Assembly: GCF_018861755.1 (NCBI RefSeq)
Contig: NZ_JAHLEF010000027.1
Location: forward strand, 1-64,000
From: Clostridium sp. CF012
GTDB lineage: Bacteria > Bacillota > Clostridia > Clostridiales > Clostridiaceae
Reading direction: 5' to 3'
DNA length: 64,000 nt
Positions 8,399 through 16,470 of this stretch are shown one piece after another (position 1 is the first letter of the stretch; each line of letters starts with the position of its first letter). A program made the position numbers and the translations under genes. A model generated the notes under the pieces. That model did no database searches and was not told where the DNA came from. It saw only the letters and a list, made by a program, of their open reading frames with translations.

Positions 8399-8837
8399 TA
8401 TGCTTTGATATTTATAAAAACTACATATATATATTCTTCGTTAGAATATCATATATTAACAATTTAGTCAATTTTGTTTATGTATTTATTATTTCTAATA
8501 CTGCCCCCTCTATATGTTTAAGTTATCTTCTAAAGCTTGGGATTTTAATATCGCTAAACTGTATAGGACTTCTGCTAAAAGGTGCACACCCCCTTTAAAC
8601 GTACATTGGATAACTAAACGTCAGAATAAACTCCTGCCACAGAAATACCTACTGAATGCATCATTCCCTTAAAAACATCTAAAAGTGTACTATATTGTTT
8701 AAATATACCTCCTCAACTTCTATAGCGCCGCCAACATGAAAAATTGATTAATACATAAAACCTTTATTTAATTTTAAAAAAATACTATAATTAATAATGA
8801 TAATATATTAATTATAGCTACAAATAAAAAATATTAA
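8399..8837. other. intergenic region upstream of hydrogenase and DUF4317 genes
   Basis: This is the divergent promoter region. On the minus strand a frame of about 33 codons ending at about 8610 (KQYSTLLDVFKGMMHSVGIS) looks protein-like and may be the tail of a deleted gene, but it lacks a start. I see no other gene. Confidence 0.3.
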
Positions 8838-8889
8838 AGACAAACCACCTCAACTATATGTTTACGCAAGGTTTGTCTATAATTTGAGG
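8838..8889 (+). promoter_or_regulatory. possible SD-sequestering pseudoknot in the DUF4317 leader
   Basis: Stem 1 is a perfect 9-bp pairing of AGACAAACC (8838-8846) with GGTTTGTCT (8870-8878). Inside its loop, CCTCAA (8848-8853) is complementary to TTGAGG (8884-8889), the sequence that contains the ribosome binding site of the next gene. Together they would form an H-type pseudoknot that hides the site. The complementarity is directly visible; folding and regulation are inference. Confidence 0.45.
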
Positions 8890-8898
8890 AGTTTATAT

Positions 8899-10296
8899 AT
8901 GAGAAAAAAAGATATACTTGAACTAAAAAGACGTCTAAAGAAAGAAGAATGCACCTTCACTAAAATTTGTGGTTGTTATGTTAATGGAGAAAAACATACT
9001 ATTTTAAAATTTAGAGAAAGCTTTCTAAATTTAGATGAGGACGAATATTTTAAATACTTAGAAATTGCTAAAAAAGTACTATCTGGAACTATCGGAAATA
9101 ATATTTTAGAACTTAACTTTCCAGTTAATGAAGATTTTATAAATGAAAGGCAAATTTCCCTTATGCAGCTTAAAAACAGTCAATTAAAAGATGATGCTCT
9201 TCTTGATAATCTTTATGATTTGATTATAGATAATTATGATTACACTGGTAATTTTTTAATACTCCTTTTTCATGATGCTTATGATGTTATTAGCAAAACC
9301 AAAGATAATGTAAAGATAGATGAATCTGAAGAAGTATATGAATATGTGTTATGTGCAATATGTCCTGTTTCACTTTCAGAGCCTGGTCTTAGATACTTTG
9401 AGACGCAAAATGAAATAAAAGCACGTATTAGAGATTGGGTAGTTGAGGCCCCTACTAATGGCTTTGTGTTTCCTGCTTTTATTGATCGTAGTGCAGATGT
9501 TAACTCTATTATGTATTACACAAAAAATGCAAAGGATACACATACTGAATTAATGGAAAATGCCTTAGGGTGCCTCTCAAAACAAACTGCTACGGCTCAA
9601 AAGGAAACCTTCCAATCAATTATTAAAGATTCTTTTAGTTCTGATGAAAAGAAAGCTGATAAGATTTTTAATGACATACAAGAAAACCTAAACAATATGA
9701 TAGAAGAATATAATACTCTATATGAAGATACAGATTGTGAACCTATAAGCTTAACAAAGAAGGATATACAAAACCTTTTAATAGAAAGCGAAGTTCCGGT
9801 CGAAGTTACTGCTAAGATTGAAAAATGCTATATAGAAAGCTTTGGTGATGATATTCCCTTAGCAAAAAATTTAATTGACCCAAAGACTCTTAAAGAAAAT
9901 GCGCAAAGAAAAAAGGAAGAACGCCTTCACAAGCAAGTAGAAATACTTCAAGCTAGACTTGATGAAATTAAACAAGAGAATGCTATAGATAATGAAACTC
10001 ACCGCTCTACAGAAGTTAATGATGATAATGTGATTTTAGAAGAAGCTTCAACAACTGATTTAGAAGAAACATTAGAAACTAATCTAGAAGAAATTTTAGA
10101 AACTAATCTAGAGAAAGTTCCAGATGCATTTTCAGAAGATAGTATGGCTACTCCTCATTATGATGTTATACTTCAAGTAAAACCCGAAAAAATATCTCAA
10201 ATAAAATCTCAAATAATTGATGGCCAAAAATGCATAGTTATTCCTATTAATGACAATGAACAAACTATGGTTAATGGCTTAGATAATTTGATTTAA
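8899..10296 (+). CDS. DUF4317 family protein
   Basis: The 465-residue protein begins MRKKDILELKRRLKKEECTF, the typical start of DUF4317, and has its CGCYVNGEK segment near residue 30. The function of the family is unknown; it is common in Clostridia. The ATG at 8899 is supported by GAGGAG 8 nt upstream, against the in-frame TTG at 8884, which lies inside that site. The C-terminal third is acidic and contains a short tandem repeat (LEETLETNLEEILETNLEK, about residues 390-410) that is also visible as repeated DNA. It is followed directly by a terminator, so the gene is alone. Confidence 0.85.
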   Translation: MRKKDILELKRRLKKEECTFTKICGCYVNGEKHTILKFRESFLNLDEDEYFKYLEIAKKVLSGTIGNNILELNFPVNEDFINERQISLMQLKNSQLKDDALLDNLYDLIIDNYDYTGNFLILLFHDAYDVISKTKDNVKIDESEEVYEYVLCAICPVSLSEPGLRYFETQNEIKARIRDWVVEAPTNGFVFPAFIDRSADVNSIMYYTKNAKDTHTELMENALGCLSKQTATAQKETFQSIIKDSFSSDEKKADKIFNDIQENLNNMIEEYNTLYEDTDCEPISLTKKDIQNLLIESEVPVEVTAKIEKCYIESFGDDIPLAKNLIDPKTLKENAQRKKEERLHKQVEILQARLDEIKQENAIDNETHRSTEVNDDNVILEEASTTDLEETLETNLEEILETNLEKVPDAFSEDSMATPHYDVILQVKPEKISQIKSQIIDGQKCIVIPINDNEQTMVNGLDNLI

Positions 10297-10301
10297 TTGA
10301 A

Positions 10302-10348
10302 AACACTACTGCACTGGGTTCCCCCCAAGTGTAGTAGTATTTTTTTTA
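10302..10348 (+). terminator. terminator of the DUF4317 gene, copy 1 of a 60-bp duplicated sequence
   Basis: AACACTACTGCACT pairs with AGTGTAGTAGTATT (one mismatch, one wobble) around a C-rich loop and is followed by eight T. The surrounding 60 bp match 30521-30580 with only four differences. Confidence 0.8.
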
Positions 10349-10378
10349 TTATTAATCTAAAATCTAAATTCGCTGGGG

Positions 10379-10486
10379 GGGTATTCCAGAAAACGGATGA
10401 AACAACGCGGAAGCCTTGTCTTGGTTGCTACTCTACTTGTAAAGGGTCAGGCACCTTACAAAAACTGGAACGATTTTTGTTGCTAA
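10379..10486 (+). repeat. prepilin-leader-like remnant, copy 2, ending in a GGGTCAGGCACC-type sequence
   Basis: Positions 10379-10433 match about 2001-2054. The 29-codon ORF at 10397-10486 starts MKQRGSLVLVATLLV, again a basic-hydrophobic leader. It runs into AAAGGGTCAGGCACC, a string that I know from small dispersed repeats and transposase-associated ends in Clostridia. Probably a fragment of a repeat element rather than a gene. Confidence 0.4.
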
Positions 10487-10513
10487 TCCCTACTTTCTAA
10501 TCTACAAAAACTC

Positions 10514-11734
10514 TCATAGTGAATACGCACCATTCCATACTATATCCCTATAATTTACTGGATCAGTGTCGCCTTCTGTGCTGAACATTAATACAACGGA
10601 ATCACTGTCCAACCCAAGCTTTTCCTTTACTAAGCTATACTCAGGGTTAGTCATTAGCAATGAAAGTACTCCAGCACCTATTGCTGCTGACTCTCCAGAA
10701 ATTATTCGCACGTCCTCTCCAATAGGATTACCGAGAATTCTCATTCCTGTAGCAGTTACACTATCAGCACATTTACAGAAACCAGTTGCGAAATTTCTTA
10801 TTATTTCCCATCCAGCTGGAACAGGTTCTCCACATGCAAGTCCTGCCATGATACTATCTAATGATCCACCCACTGTATAAGCTGTACCATCATTCATTTC
10901 TCCAGACTTAAAGTAACATGCTGCATTTTTAGGCTCCATTATAAGTGTAGTAGGCATATCTCCATTATAATAATTTGATATAGCTCCTGTTACACCGGAC
11001 GCCATTGCACCAACACCTGCTTGTACAAATAAGTGAGTTGGCTTTTTATAACCTGCAGCTTCTAGTTGTTCTATTGCTTCCATTCCCATAGTTGAATATC
11101 CTTGAAGAATAGTCTTAGGCACTTCCTCGTAACCTTCCCATGAAGTATCTTGTACAATATACCAATTGTTCTTTGTTGCCATTTCATTTGCATATCTTAC
11201 AGTATCATCATAGTTAAATTCAGTGACTGTAACAGTTGCCCCTAATGCTTCTATGTTTTTTACCCTGCTCTCTACTGTTCCCTTAGGCATGTAGATTATT
11301 GCTTTTAAACCTAGTTCCTTAGCTGTCCAAGCTACACCTCTACCATGATTTCCATCAGAACAAGTAGCCAAAGTCATATCCTTAATTTTTGATTGGACGC
11401 TCTCAGATTTTAAGTAATCAAAAGTAACATTTCCAACATCAAGTCCTAGCTTGTCACAAACTAATTTAGCAATAGCATAAGAAGCTCCTAATATTTTAAA
11501 TGAGTTTATATCGCCTCTTTGTGATTCATTTTTAATAAATATTGCCTTTACTCCTAGGTACTCAGATAAACTTTTCAATTGTACTAAAGGAGTAGCCGTG
11601 CAGTCAGGAATACTATCATGAATATGTCTAACTTTTTTTAATTGTTCTACAGATAGAAATTCTGCACATCTTTCTTTTTTAGCATCATATTTCCCATTAA
11701 CTATAAATTCAATATTATTTGTTGTTTTTGACAT
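10514..11734 (-). CDS. dpaL: diaminopropionate ammonia-lyase
   Basis: The 406-residue PLP enzyme of fold type II converts 2,3-diaminopropionate to pyruvate and two ammonia. The Schiff-base lysine is in NSFKILGAS (Lys80) and the phosphate-binding loop in CSDGNHGRG. The segments GAGVGAMASGV-like (QAGVGAMASGVTGA) and GGSLDSIMAGLACGEP are characteristic of DpaL/YgeX and separate it from threonine deaminase. Full length. The ribosome binding site is AAGGTGGGG. It has no catabolic partner next to it in this window, so whether it serves nitrogen supply or detoxification is unclear. Confidence 0.93.
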   Translation of the reverse strand: MSKTTNNIEFIVNGKYDAKKERCAEFLSVEQLKKVRHIHDSIPDCTATPLVQLKSLSEYLGVKAIFIKNESQRGDINSFKILGASYAIAKLVCDKLGLDVGNVTFDYLKSESVQSKIKDMTLATCSDGNHGRGVAWTAKELGLKAIIYMPKGTVESRVKNIEALGATVTVTEFNYDDTVRYANEMATKNNWYIVQDTSWEGYEEVPKTILQGYSTMGMEAIEQLEAAGYKKPTHLFVQAGVGAMASGVTGAISNYYNGDMPTTLIMEPKNAACYFKSGEMNDGTAYTVGGSLDSIMAGLACGEPVPAGWEIIRNFATGFCKCADSVTATGMRILGNPIGEDVRIISGESAAIGAGVLSLLMTNPEYSLVKEKLGLDSDSVVLMFSTEGDTDPVNYRDIVWNGAYSL

Positions 11735-11851
11735 TTGCTCATCCCCACCTTAATGTAATCGTTTAATATTATTTTTAGTTTAATACAATTTATTATATTC
11801 CAAATTATTCATATAGTAAATGCTTAAAGGACTTAAAAGTGTCAAACGTTA

Positions 11852-12181
11852 TTATTGTTGGGGGGAATGGGGTAGTGGATAGGACCATGTTTCAATTCCA
11901 TTTTCACTTGGATCACTAAAACTATTACAATGTATAGATGTAAATGTTTTGCAACCACCTTTATTAGCTATATCACCCCTCTGCGCTAGGGTTAAATACT
12001 TATCTATTGTTCTAGTATAGATGACCCTTTGACCTTGCTCTAGCATTATTCTTCCACATATTTTACTTATATTTAGAGCTATATTAGCCTCATGCGTTCC
12101 TCGTTTACCTATTGCACCAGGATCACTTCCACCATGTTCTGCGTCAAAACAATGAGTATATAACTTATTCATCTTTTTCAC
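11852..12181 (-). pseudogene. phage N-acetylmuramoyl-L-alanine amidase, C-terminally truncated
   Basis: This is the start of an Amidase_3 endolysin. The Zn ligands are visible as His in DAEHGGSDPGA, Glu in THEANIAL and His in SIHCNS. Only about 109 codons remain (family domain about 170-180 plus a binding domain), and the part with the catalytic Glu is missing, so it should be inactive. The likely start is ATG 12172, behind AAGGAGAG; a GTG at 12181 is the alternative. It overlaps the end of the holin gene, the usual order of a lysis cassette. Confidence 0.75.
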
Positions 12182-12493
12182 TCTCCTTAATTCCTTTTTT
12201 ATTACCCGATTGCAACTGGATCAATGCCTCTCTTAATTTATCCGGTATAGGTAGTCCAAGCTGAGCACAATTTTCTAATAAGCTTATAAGTATTAAGCTC
12301 TTTCTTGCTATACCCTTAAGTCCCACATCAGAAGAGATCTCTTTATTTACATATGCTTTTATTAACCCTGTTGCGTAATCCAAAACCATGAAAGCTAATA
12401 ATACTATTATTGCAGTGTCCCACACACCAAACAGCCACGTTAAACAAGTTCCATTACTGCTATTACTATTTTAATTGAAGTGCCTTTTCCCAT
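12165..12493 (-). pseudogene. phage holin (toxin secretion/phage lysis family), broken
   Basis: From the ATG at 12493, behind GAAGGAA, the frame reads MGKGTSIKIVIAVM and then hits a stop. Adding one G at about 12452 restores GTCLTWLFGVWDTAIIVLLA, the family N-terminus. Downstream, the segment that normally joins RKSLILI to LLENCAQLGLPIPDKL (the third transmembrane helix, about 30 residues) is deleted in frame. So there are two lesions. It is the partner of the truncated amidase. Confidence 0.75.
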
Positions 12494-12525
12494 CTTTATT
12501 CCTTCTTTCTCTTTATATTTTTGCA

Positions 12526-12551
12526 TGAAAAAGACACCCTATCGAGTGCCT
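12526..12551 (-). terminator. Rho-independent terminator of the 89-residue gene
   Basis: On the minus strand AGGCAC pairs with GTGTCT and is followed by TTTTT, 12 bp after the stop codon at 12563. Confidence 0.6.
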
Positions 12552-12562
12552 TAGTTTTATTA

Positions 12563-12832
12563 TTATATTTTGTTATATTTTTTGTAAAGCACCAACATTG
12601 CTTCATTTACAAGTATACAGTCTTCTGTCCCTACAGGAAAAGAAGGACTTCTTCTGCCTGAAATTTTACCGTCATAAACCATTTGAACTTTGTAGACTTT
12701 GATAAAAATACCGTTCCAATCTTCATCTCCATATGCTACTTTATACTCTGTATTTGGTGGATGACCATTTGGTATTGGGCTACACGTTGCTGGAACCATT
12801 ATACAATCTCTGGGATAAAAAACTTTTGCCAT
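12563..12832 (-). CDS. conserved-looking small protein, unknown function
   Basis: The 89-residue product starts MAKVFYPRDCIMVPATCSPI. It is hydrophilic, with several Gly/Pro turns (PNGHPPNTEY, GRRSPSFPVG) and no membrane segment. I chose the ATG at 12832 over the upstream in-frame codon at 12877, because the longer form would overlap the 14-bp inverted repeat. It has its own terminator and a strong candidate operator, so it appears to be a regulated monocistronic gene. I do not recognise the family. Confidence 0.55.
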   Translation of the reverse strand: MAKVFYPRDCIMVPATCSPIPNGHPPNTEYKVAYGDEDWNGIFIKVYKVQMVYDGKISGRRSPSFPVGTEDCILVNEAMLVLYKKYNKI

Positions 12833-12843
12833 TTTCTCACGCC

Positions 12844-12889
12844 TTATAGTTAACCATAGTTTATTATAGGTTACCATGGTTAACTATAA
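12844..12889. promoter_or_regulatory. 14-bp inverted repeat, candidate double operator
   Basis: TTATAGTTAACCAT (12844-12857) and ATGGTTAACTATAA (12876-12889) are perfect inverted copies separated by 18 bp (centres 32 bp apart). Each arm contains the palindrome GTTAAC. They lie immediately upstream of the start at 12832, suiting a cooperative regulator. The regulator is not identified. Confidence 0.55.
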
Positions 12890-12933
12890 TTGCAAAGGCT
12901 TTGTTTTTATTCAATTATGTGTCGTCATGTTAT

Positions 12934-12993
12934 CCTAAGTCGTCACAACTAAAAACGCCACAAACTTTTATTGTTTGTGACGCCTAATAAGAA
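12934..12993. repeat. 60-bp direct repeat, left copy, with terminator-like hairpin
   Basis: Matches 13339-13398 with three differences. It contains the hairpin CGCCACAAAC / GTTTGTGACG and the motif AAGTCGTCACAA. It lies just beyond the 3' end of the Cys-rich gene, so the hairpin may terminate it. Confidence 0.75.
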
Positions 12994-13014
12994 GCTGATT
13001 AATGGCTTGTCTAA

Positions 13015-13221
13015 CTAAATAAACCTACAACATCTGCAACATCTACAACATCTGCAACGTCTATTAGACATTTCCTCTACTAATATTTCCTCTAGTAATC
13101 GTACTCTTTCCTCTAATAATCGTACTCTTTCCTCTAGTAACCTATCATCACACCTATTACTCCTATTATTAAACGCTTCTTCAAATCCTTCCAATTCTTC
13201 CACTCTTCTACCTTTAGACAT
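13015..13221 (-). CDS. small coiled-coil protein with Cys/Arg-rich tail
   Basis: The 68-residue product starts MSKGRRVEELEGF. Its centre is a tandem heptad-like repeat (LLEERVRLLEERVRLLEEIL) that predicts a coiled coil, and it ends in RRCRCCRCCRCCRF. The tail has seven Cys alternating with Arg, suggesting metal binding, disulfide cross-linking or RNA binding. Cys-rich tails of this kind occur in some spore coat proteins, but that is only an analogy. The start is set by AGGGGG upstream of ATG 13221. The gene sits between two 60-bp direct repeats. Unknown function. Confidence 0.6.
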   Translation of the reverse strand: MSKGRRVEELEGFEEAFNNRSNRCDDRLLEERVRLLEERVRLLEEILVEEMSNRRCRCCRCCRCCRFI

Positions 13222-13338
13222 ATTATTAAACCCCCTATATTGTATTTCAAAATATATTATGAAGGCTTGTCTAAATATGTGCAGAATGGAGTACATTTTA
13301 AATATAAATTTAATATACACATTGCTTCGCAGTTATTT

Positions 13339-13398
13339 CCTAAGTCGTCACAAGTAAAAACGCCACAAACTTTTATTGTTTGTGACGTCTAATTAGAA
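13339..13398. repeat. 60-bp direct repeat, right copy
   Basis: Copy of 12934-12993, 405 bp away in the same orientation, with the same CGCCACAAAC / GTTTGTGACG hairpin. Confidence 0.75.
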
Positions 13399-13496
13399 AA
13401 AGACGTAGTAACTATTCTGAAAATTATCTTAATATGCACCTTACTGATTTGAACATTTACAACTACTTGGGTAATCTTGTGATGATAAATCACTTA

Positions 13497-13535
13497 AAAA
13501 CTCTTACCTACATCCTTATATAGGCAAGAGTCTTC
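13497..13535 (-). terminator. terminator of the RibD-like reductase gene
   Basis: ACTCTTACCTA (13500-13510) pairs with TAGGCAAGAGT (13521-13531) with one mismatch, 30-70 bp past the stop; on the minus strand it is followed by TTTTTA. Confidence 0.65.
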
Positions 13536-13566
13536 TAAATTATCTTTAAATGCAACTACTCTTAAT

Positions 13567-14091
13567 TCATATTTTTGAATACTTTAAAATTGTAATGCCA
13601 CAATCTACGACATACTCTTTTAGATGTAGTTTTATTGTTGGATTATTTCCTAAAAATAAAGGTCTTCCTTTTCCTAATATTGTAGGAATTATTCCTATTA
13701 TATATTCATCAACAATATCAGCCTTAATGAAGTTATCTACAAGCCTACCACCACCAAATAGAAATATATCCTTACCGTCCTTCTCTTTTTCTTCCTGGAT
13801 TACCTTACATACATCTCCACTAATAAAGTGGAGATTGTCTTGATTTTGAATTTTTTGTGATGTTGCTACGTATACCTTTTTATTTTTAAAATCATTATGC
13901 ATATTTTGGTCATAACAATTTTTACCCATAACTACTACATCTATCCCTTCTAAAAATTTACCAAAATCAAATCTATTTTTAGTATTTAATGTGTCATCTC
14001 CATCTCCCACTATCCAATCAAATCCACCTTCTTCTGATGCTATATATCCATCAAGACTTATTGCCAAATTTAAAATTATTTTTCTTTTCAT
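13567..14091 (-). CDS. dihydrofolate reductase / RibD C-terminal family protein
   Basis: The 174-residue reductase-like protein begins KIILNLAISLDGYIASEEG, typical of the RibD_C/YyaP group. The glycine-rich NADPH-binding segment IFLFGGGRLVDNFI is present. These stand-alone proteins are often unassigned; the substrate is unknown. AGGAGG precedes the ATG. It is divergent from a WYL-type regulator with a perfect palindrome between them, an arrangement often seen for this family. Confidence 0.85.
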   Translation of the reverse strand: MKRKIILNLAISLDGYIASEEGGFDWIVGDGDDTLNTKNRFDFGKFLEGIDVVVMGKNCYDQNMHNDFKNKKVYVATSQKIQNQDNLHFISGDVCKVIQEEKEKDGKDIFLFGGGRLVDNFIKADIVDEYIIGIIPTILGKGRPLFLGNNPTIKLHLKEYVVDCGITILKYSKI

Positions 14092-14164
14092 ATTAAATTC
14101 CTCCTAAAATTATTCAAAAATATTATTATTGTTTGATATATAATTAATTATACGCTATAATACT

Positions 14165-14179
14165 TGACATCCTATGTCA
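14165..14179. promoter_or_regulatory. candidate operator of the WYL regulator
   Basis: TGACAT-CCT-ATGTCA is a perfect 6-bp inverted repeat, 19 bp before the regulator start and between the divergent genes. Autoregulation is inferred. Confidence 0.5.
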
Positions 14180-14197
14180 TATAACAGGAGGAGAATT

Positions 14198-15145
14198 ATG
14201 AGAGCAGACAGATTAATTTCTATACTAATGTTATTACAAATACATAAAAAATTAACTGCTTCTGAATTATCAAAAAAACTTGAGGTTTCTGTAAGAACTA
14301 TTTACAGAGATATTGATATCCTTAGCGGTATTGGAGTACCTATAGTTACGGATAAAGGTATAAATGGTGGGGTAAGGCTTCTGGGAGACTATAAAACTTC
14401 CCTTACAGGAATAAATAAAAATGAACTCTTCTCTTTGTTCATTCCAACTGGTGATAAAATTTTAGAGGATTTAGGAGTTGAAAATCTTAAGGATTCTACA
14501 ATACTTAAAATTTTAGGAAACTCTTCACCTAATCAAGTAAAAGAAGTTGAAAATATTCAAAATTATATTTATATAGATATGTATACTTGGAATCAATCTA
14601 ACACTAGTGTAAATACAGACATCCTTTTTGTATTACAAAATGCTATATGGAACTCAAAATCATTAAAAATACTATATAGAAAAATAAATGAAACAAAAGA
14701 AGTAGTGTTAAATCCACTTGGTTTAGTTTGCAAGCGTGGGGTTTGGTATTTAGTTGCAGTAAATAATGAAATTATTAAAACATATAAAGTAGCCTCTGTT
14801 GAGTCTGCTTTATTAATGGATGATACGTTTATTAGACCAAATGATTTTAACTTAAAAAGTCATTGGAGAAATTCTACTAGCAATTTTTTAAGTTTAATTC
14901 CTAAACATACTTTTATCTTTAAAGTTAGTCCCTATATTTTAAATCATATAAAAGAAAGACAATTTATAACTATAAGTGAATCTATGGTTAATGAAAATGA
15001 AATTTATCTTAATATAAAATTCGATGCTTTATGGCAAGGTATAGAATTTGCTTTTGGATATGGAAAGGATATCGAAATTATTGAACCTATTGAAGCTATC
15101 TCTGAAATGAAGAAAAAAGCATTGGAAGTGATTGATTTATATTAA
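14198..15145 (+). CDS. YafY-family transcriptional regulator (HTH_11 + WYL)
   Basis: The 315-residue protein has an N-terminal DeoR-like HTH (LTASELSKKLEVSVRTIYRD, about residues 22-41) and a WYL domain (GVWYLVAV, about residue 185) followed by the WCX region. WYL domains bind ligands, often nucleotides or oligonucleotides, to control DNA binding. The start at 14198 is set by AGGAGGAG; the longer in-frame version overlaps the palindrome. It is divergent from the RibD-like reductase, its probable target. Confidence 0.88.
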   Translation: MRADRLISILMLLQIHKKLTASELSKKLEVSVRTIYRDIDILSGIGVPIVTDKGINGGVRLLGDYKTSLTGINKNELFSLFIPTGDKILEDLGVENLKDSTILKILGNSSPNQVKEVENIQNYIYIDMYTWNQSNTSVNTDILFVLQNAIWNSKSLKILYRKINETKEVVLNPLGLVCKRGVWYLVAVNNEIIKTYKVASVESALLMDDTFIRPNDFNLKSHWRNSTSNFLSLIPKHTFIFKVSPYILNHIKERQFITISESMVNENEIYLNIKFDALWQGIEFAFGYGKDIEIIEPIEAISEMKKKALEVIDLY

Positions 15146-15356
15146 AAACAACTTATAAATAAGCCATTATAAAAATATATATCGGCTTGGTATAGATTTC
15201 CTATAACGGCTTACTATATACCTAAAATTTTGAACACAATCCGTAATAAGGCATAGAATTCCATTCAAATTTAGTAAAAGTCTTACTTGAGACCCCTTAG
15301 TAGCCACATTGCCTACTAAACTTATAGCTACTAGGACACTACAACTCTAGTTGTGT
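15146..15356. other. intergenic region
   Basis: An imperfect hairpin AAGCC / GGCTT (about 15162-15188) may terminate the WYL gene, and the short palindrome ACAACT-CT-AGTTGT lies at about 15340-15353 next to the manZ fragment. No gene is seen. Confidence 0.4.
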
Positions 15357-15715
15357 CTAGCACATCTGTATGGAAATATGCTGGAACAGCGTTGCTCCTT
15401 TTGTAACATCTTGTAGTAAACCACCTGATACATCATCGGTAATATGAGAGCCTGCTTTGTAACCAAACTCTTGTGTATACCACATAAATGACATACGGAT
15501 GATATTCCAAGCGAAGAAAAAGATAATTGGTCCAAGTATGTTACCACTCATAGCAAGAGAAGCAGCTAATGCCCCTAAAATTGGCCTAACAGTAAACCAG
15601 AAAACTGGATCTCCGATACCTGCTAAAGGTCCCATCATACCAACTTTAACACCTTGAATAGTTATGTCATCGATTGGTAAACCATTTGCACGATCTTCTT
15701 TAGTCTTATATAATT
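15357..15715 (-). pseudogene. manZ: mannose-PTS EIID (ManZ), inverted internal segment
   Basis: The minus strand encodes the middle of an EIID-Man membrane component: RANGLPIDDITIQGVKVGMM, PLAGIGDPVFWFTVRPILGA, SGNILGPIIFF and WYTQEFGYKAG. It then breaks off after TKGA. The N-terminal part is missing and the C-terminal part lies next door on the opposite strand. This is therefore a piece of manZ that has been flipped, with loss of sequence on both sides. Nothing functional can be made. Confidence 0.85.
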
Positions 15716-15733
15716 TTTTGATTGCGGGTATCA

Positions 15734-15882
15734 ATGCGTAAAGCTCTGTTGCAACAAACAGGCGGTTTGTCATTAGCTGATACTAATGTTACAACATTGC
15801 AAAATAACTTGGATTCATTGATTCCTGGACTTGCAGGATTAATATTGACATTACTTTGTATGTGGTTGCTTAAGAAGAAATT
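15734..15882 (+). pseudogene. manZ: mannose-PTS EIID (ManZ), C-terminal segment
   Basis: The plus strand reads KALLQQTGGLSLADTNVTT and NLDSLIPGLAGLILTLLCMW with LLKKK, the last hydrophobic region of EIID proteins. It belongs to the same gene as the inverted segment to its left but keeps the orientation of the downstream manO. It is joined directly to manO, so the true manZ end and the manO start were lost. Confidence 0.82.
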
Positions 15883-16250
15883 CAATCACTCAACACAAAG
15901 GTGGATCTAGTAATTGATGCAACATCCTTAACAGGTTTTACAGAATACGGTAAAATCATGATCGGTTACAAATGTTTTGAGTTTTATAATTCTCGTGATT
16001 CTCGCAAATATATTCAAATTCCTTGGGAAGAGGTTGACAATGTCATTGCGTCCGTATTGCTAAAAGGAAAGTGGATTCCACGATATGCGATCCAAACGAA
16101 GAAAAATGCTACCTATATTTTTTCTTCTAAAGAACCAAAAAAAGTACTTCGTGCTGTTCGAAAATATGTTGAGCCAAATCATATGGTTAATTCGTTAGTT
16201 TTTTTGATGTGGTCAAACGAGCGGTGCAATCGAAATTTAAAAAGAGTTGA
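15883..16250 (+). pseudogene. manO: ManO (DUF956), start lost and frameshifted
   Basis: The frame from QSLNTKVDLVIDATS onward matches ManO/DUF956, a regulator-like protein coupled to mannose PTS operons (ATSLTGFTEYGKIMIGYKCF, IQIPWEEVDNVIASVLLKGK). The initiation codon is gone because manZ sequence is fused in front. A T7 run at 16199-16205 is one base short: with eight T the frame would continue as SLVFFDVVKRAVQSKF and end at 16250, the normal ManO C-terminus. Without it the frame runs on to 16290. Confidence 0.82.
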
Positions 16251-16297
16251 TCAACTAAAGAACTATTATCCTAAATCCCCACTAGCCTAAACTTTTA

Positions 16298-16355
16298 AAA
16301 TACAAAAGCAACTAACCAACGAAACTATTCTCTGGTAAGCTGCTTTTTGTATTTA
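16298..16355 (+). terminator. terminator of the former man operon
   Basis: AAATACAAAAGCA pairs with TGCTTTTTGTATTT (one bulged T) around a long inner structure, 48 bp after the corrected manO stop. Confidence 0.6.
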
Positions 16356-16470
16356 TCTATTCATTTTAATGTCTCAACTACTCATTCCTATAGCAATCTT
16401 TATTATCTACTCAAGGATTTCAGTATATCCACCCAAGCATCAATGTAGCACTCATAATTGACAAGGCTCT

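Noticed and set aside
10302-10348. T-box or riboswitch before the downstream region
   Set aside because: The structure is a plain terminator after the DUF4317 stop; no gene follows on that strand.
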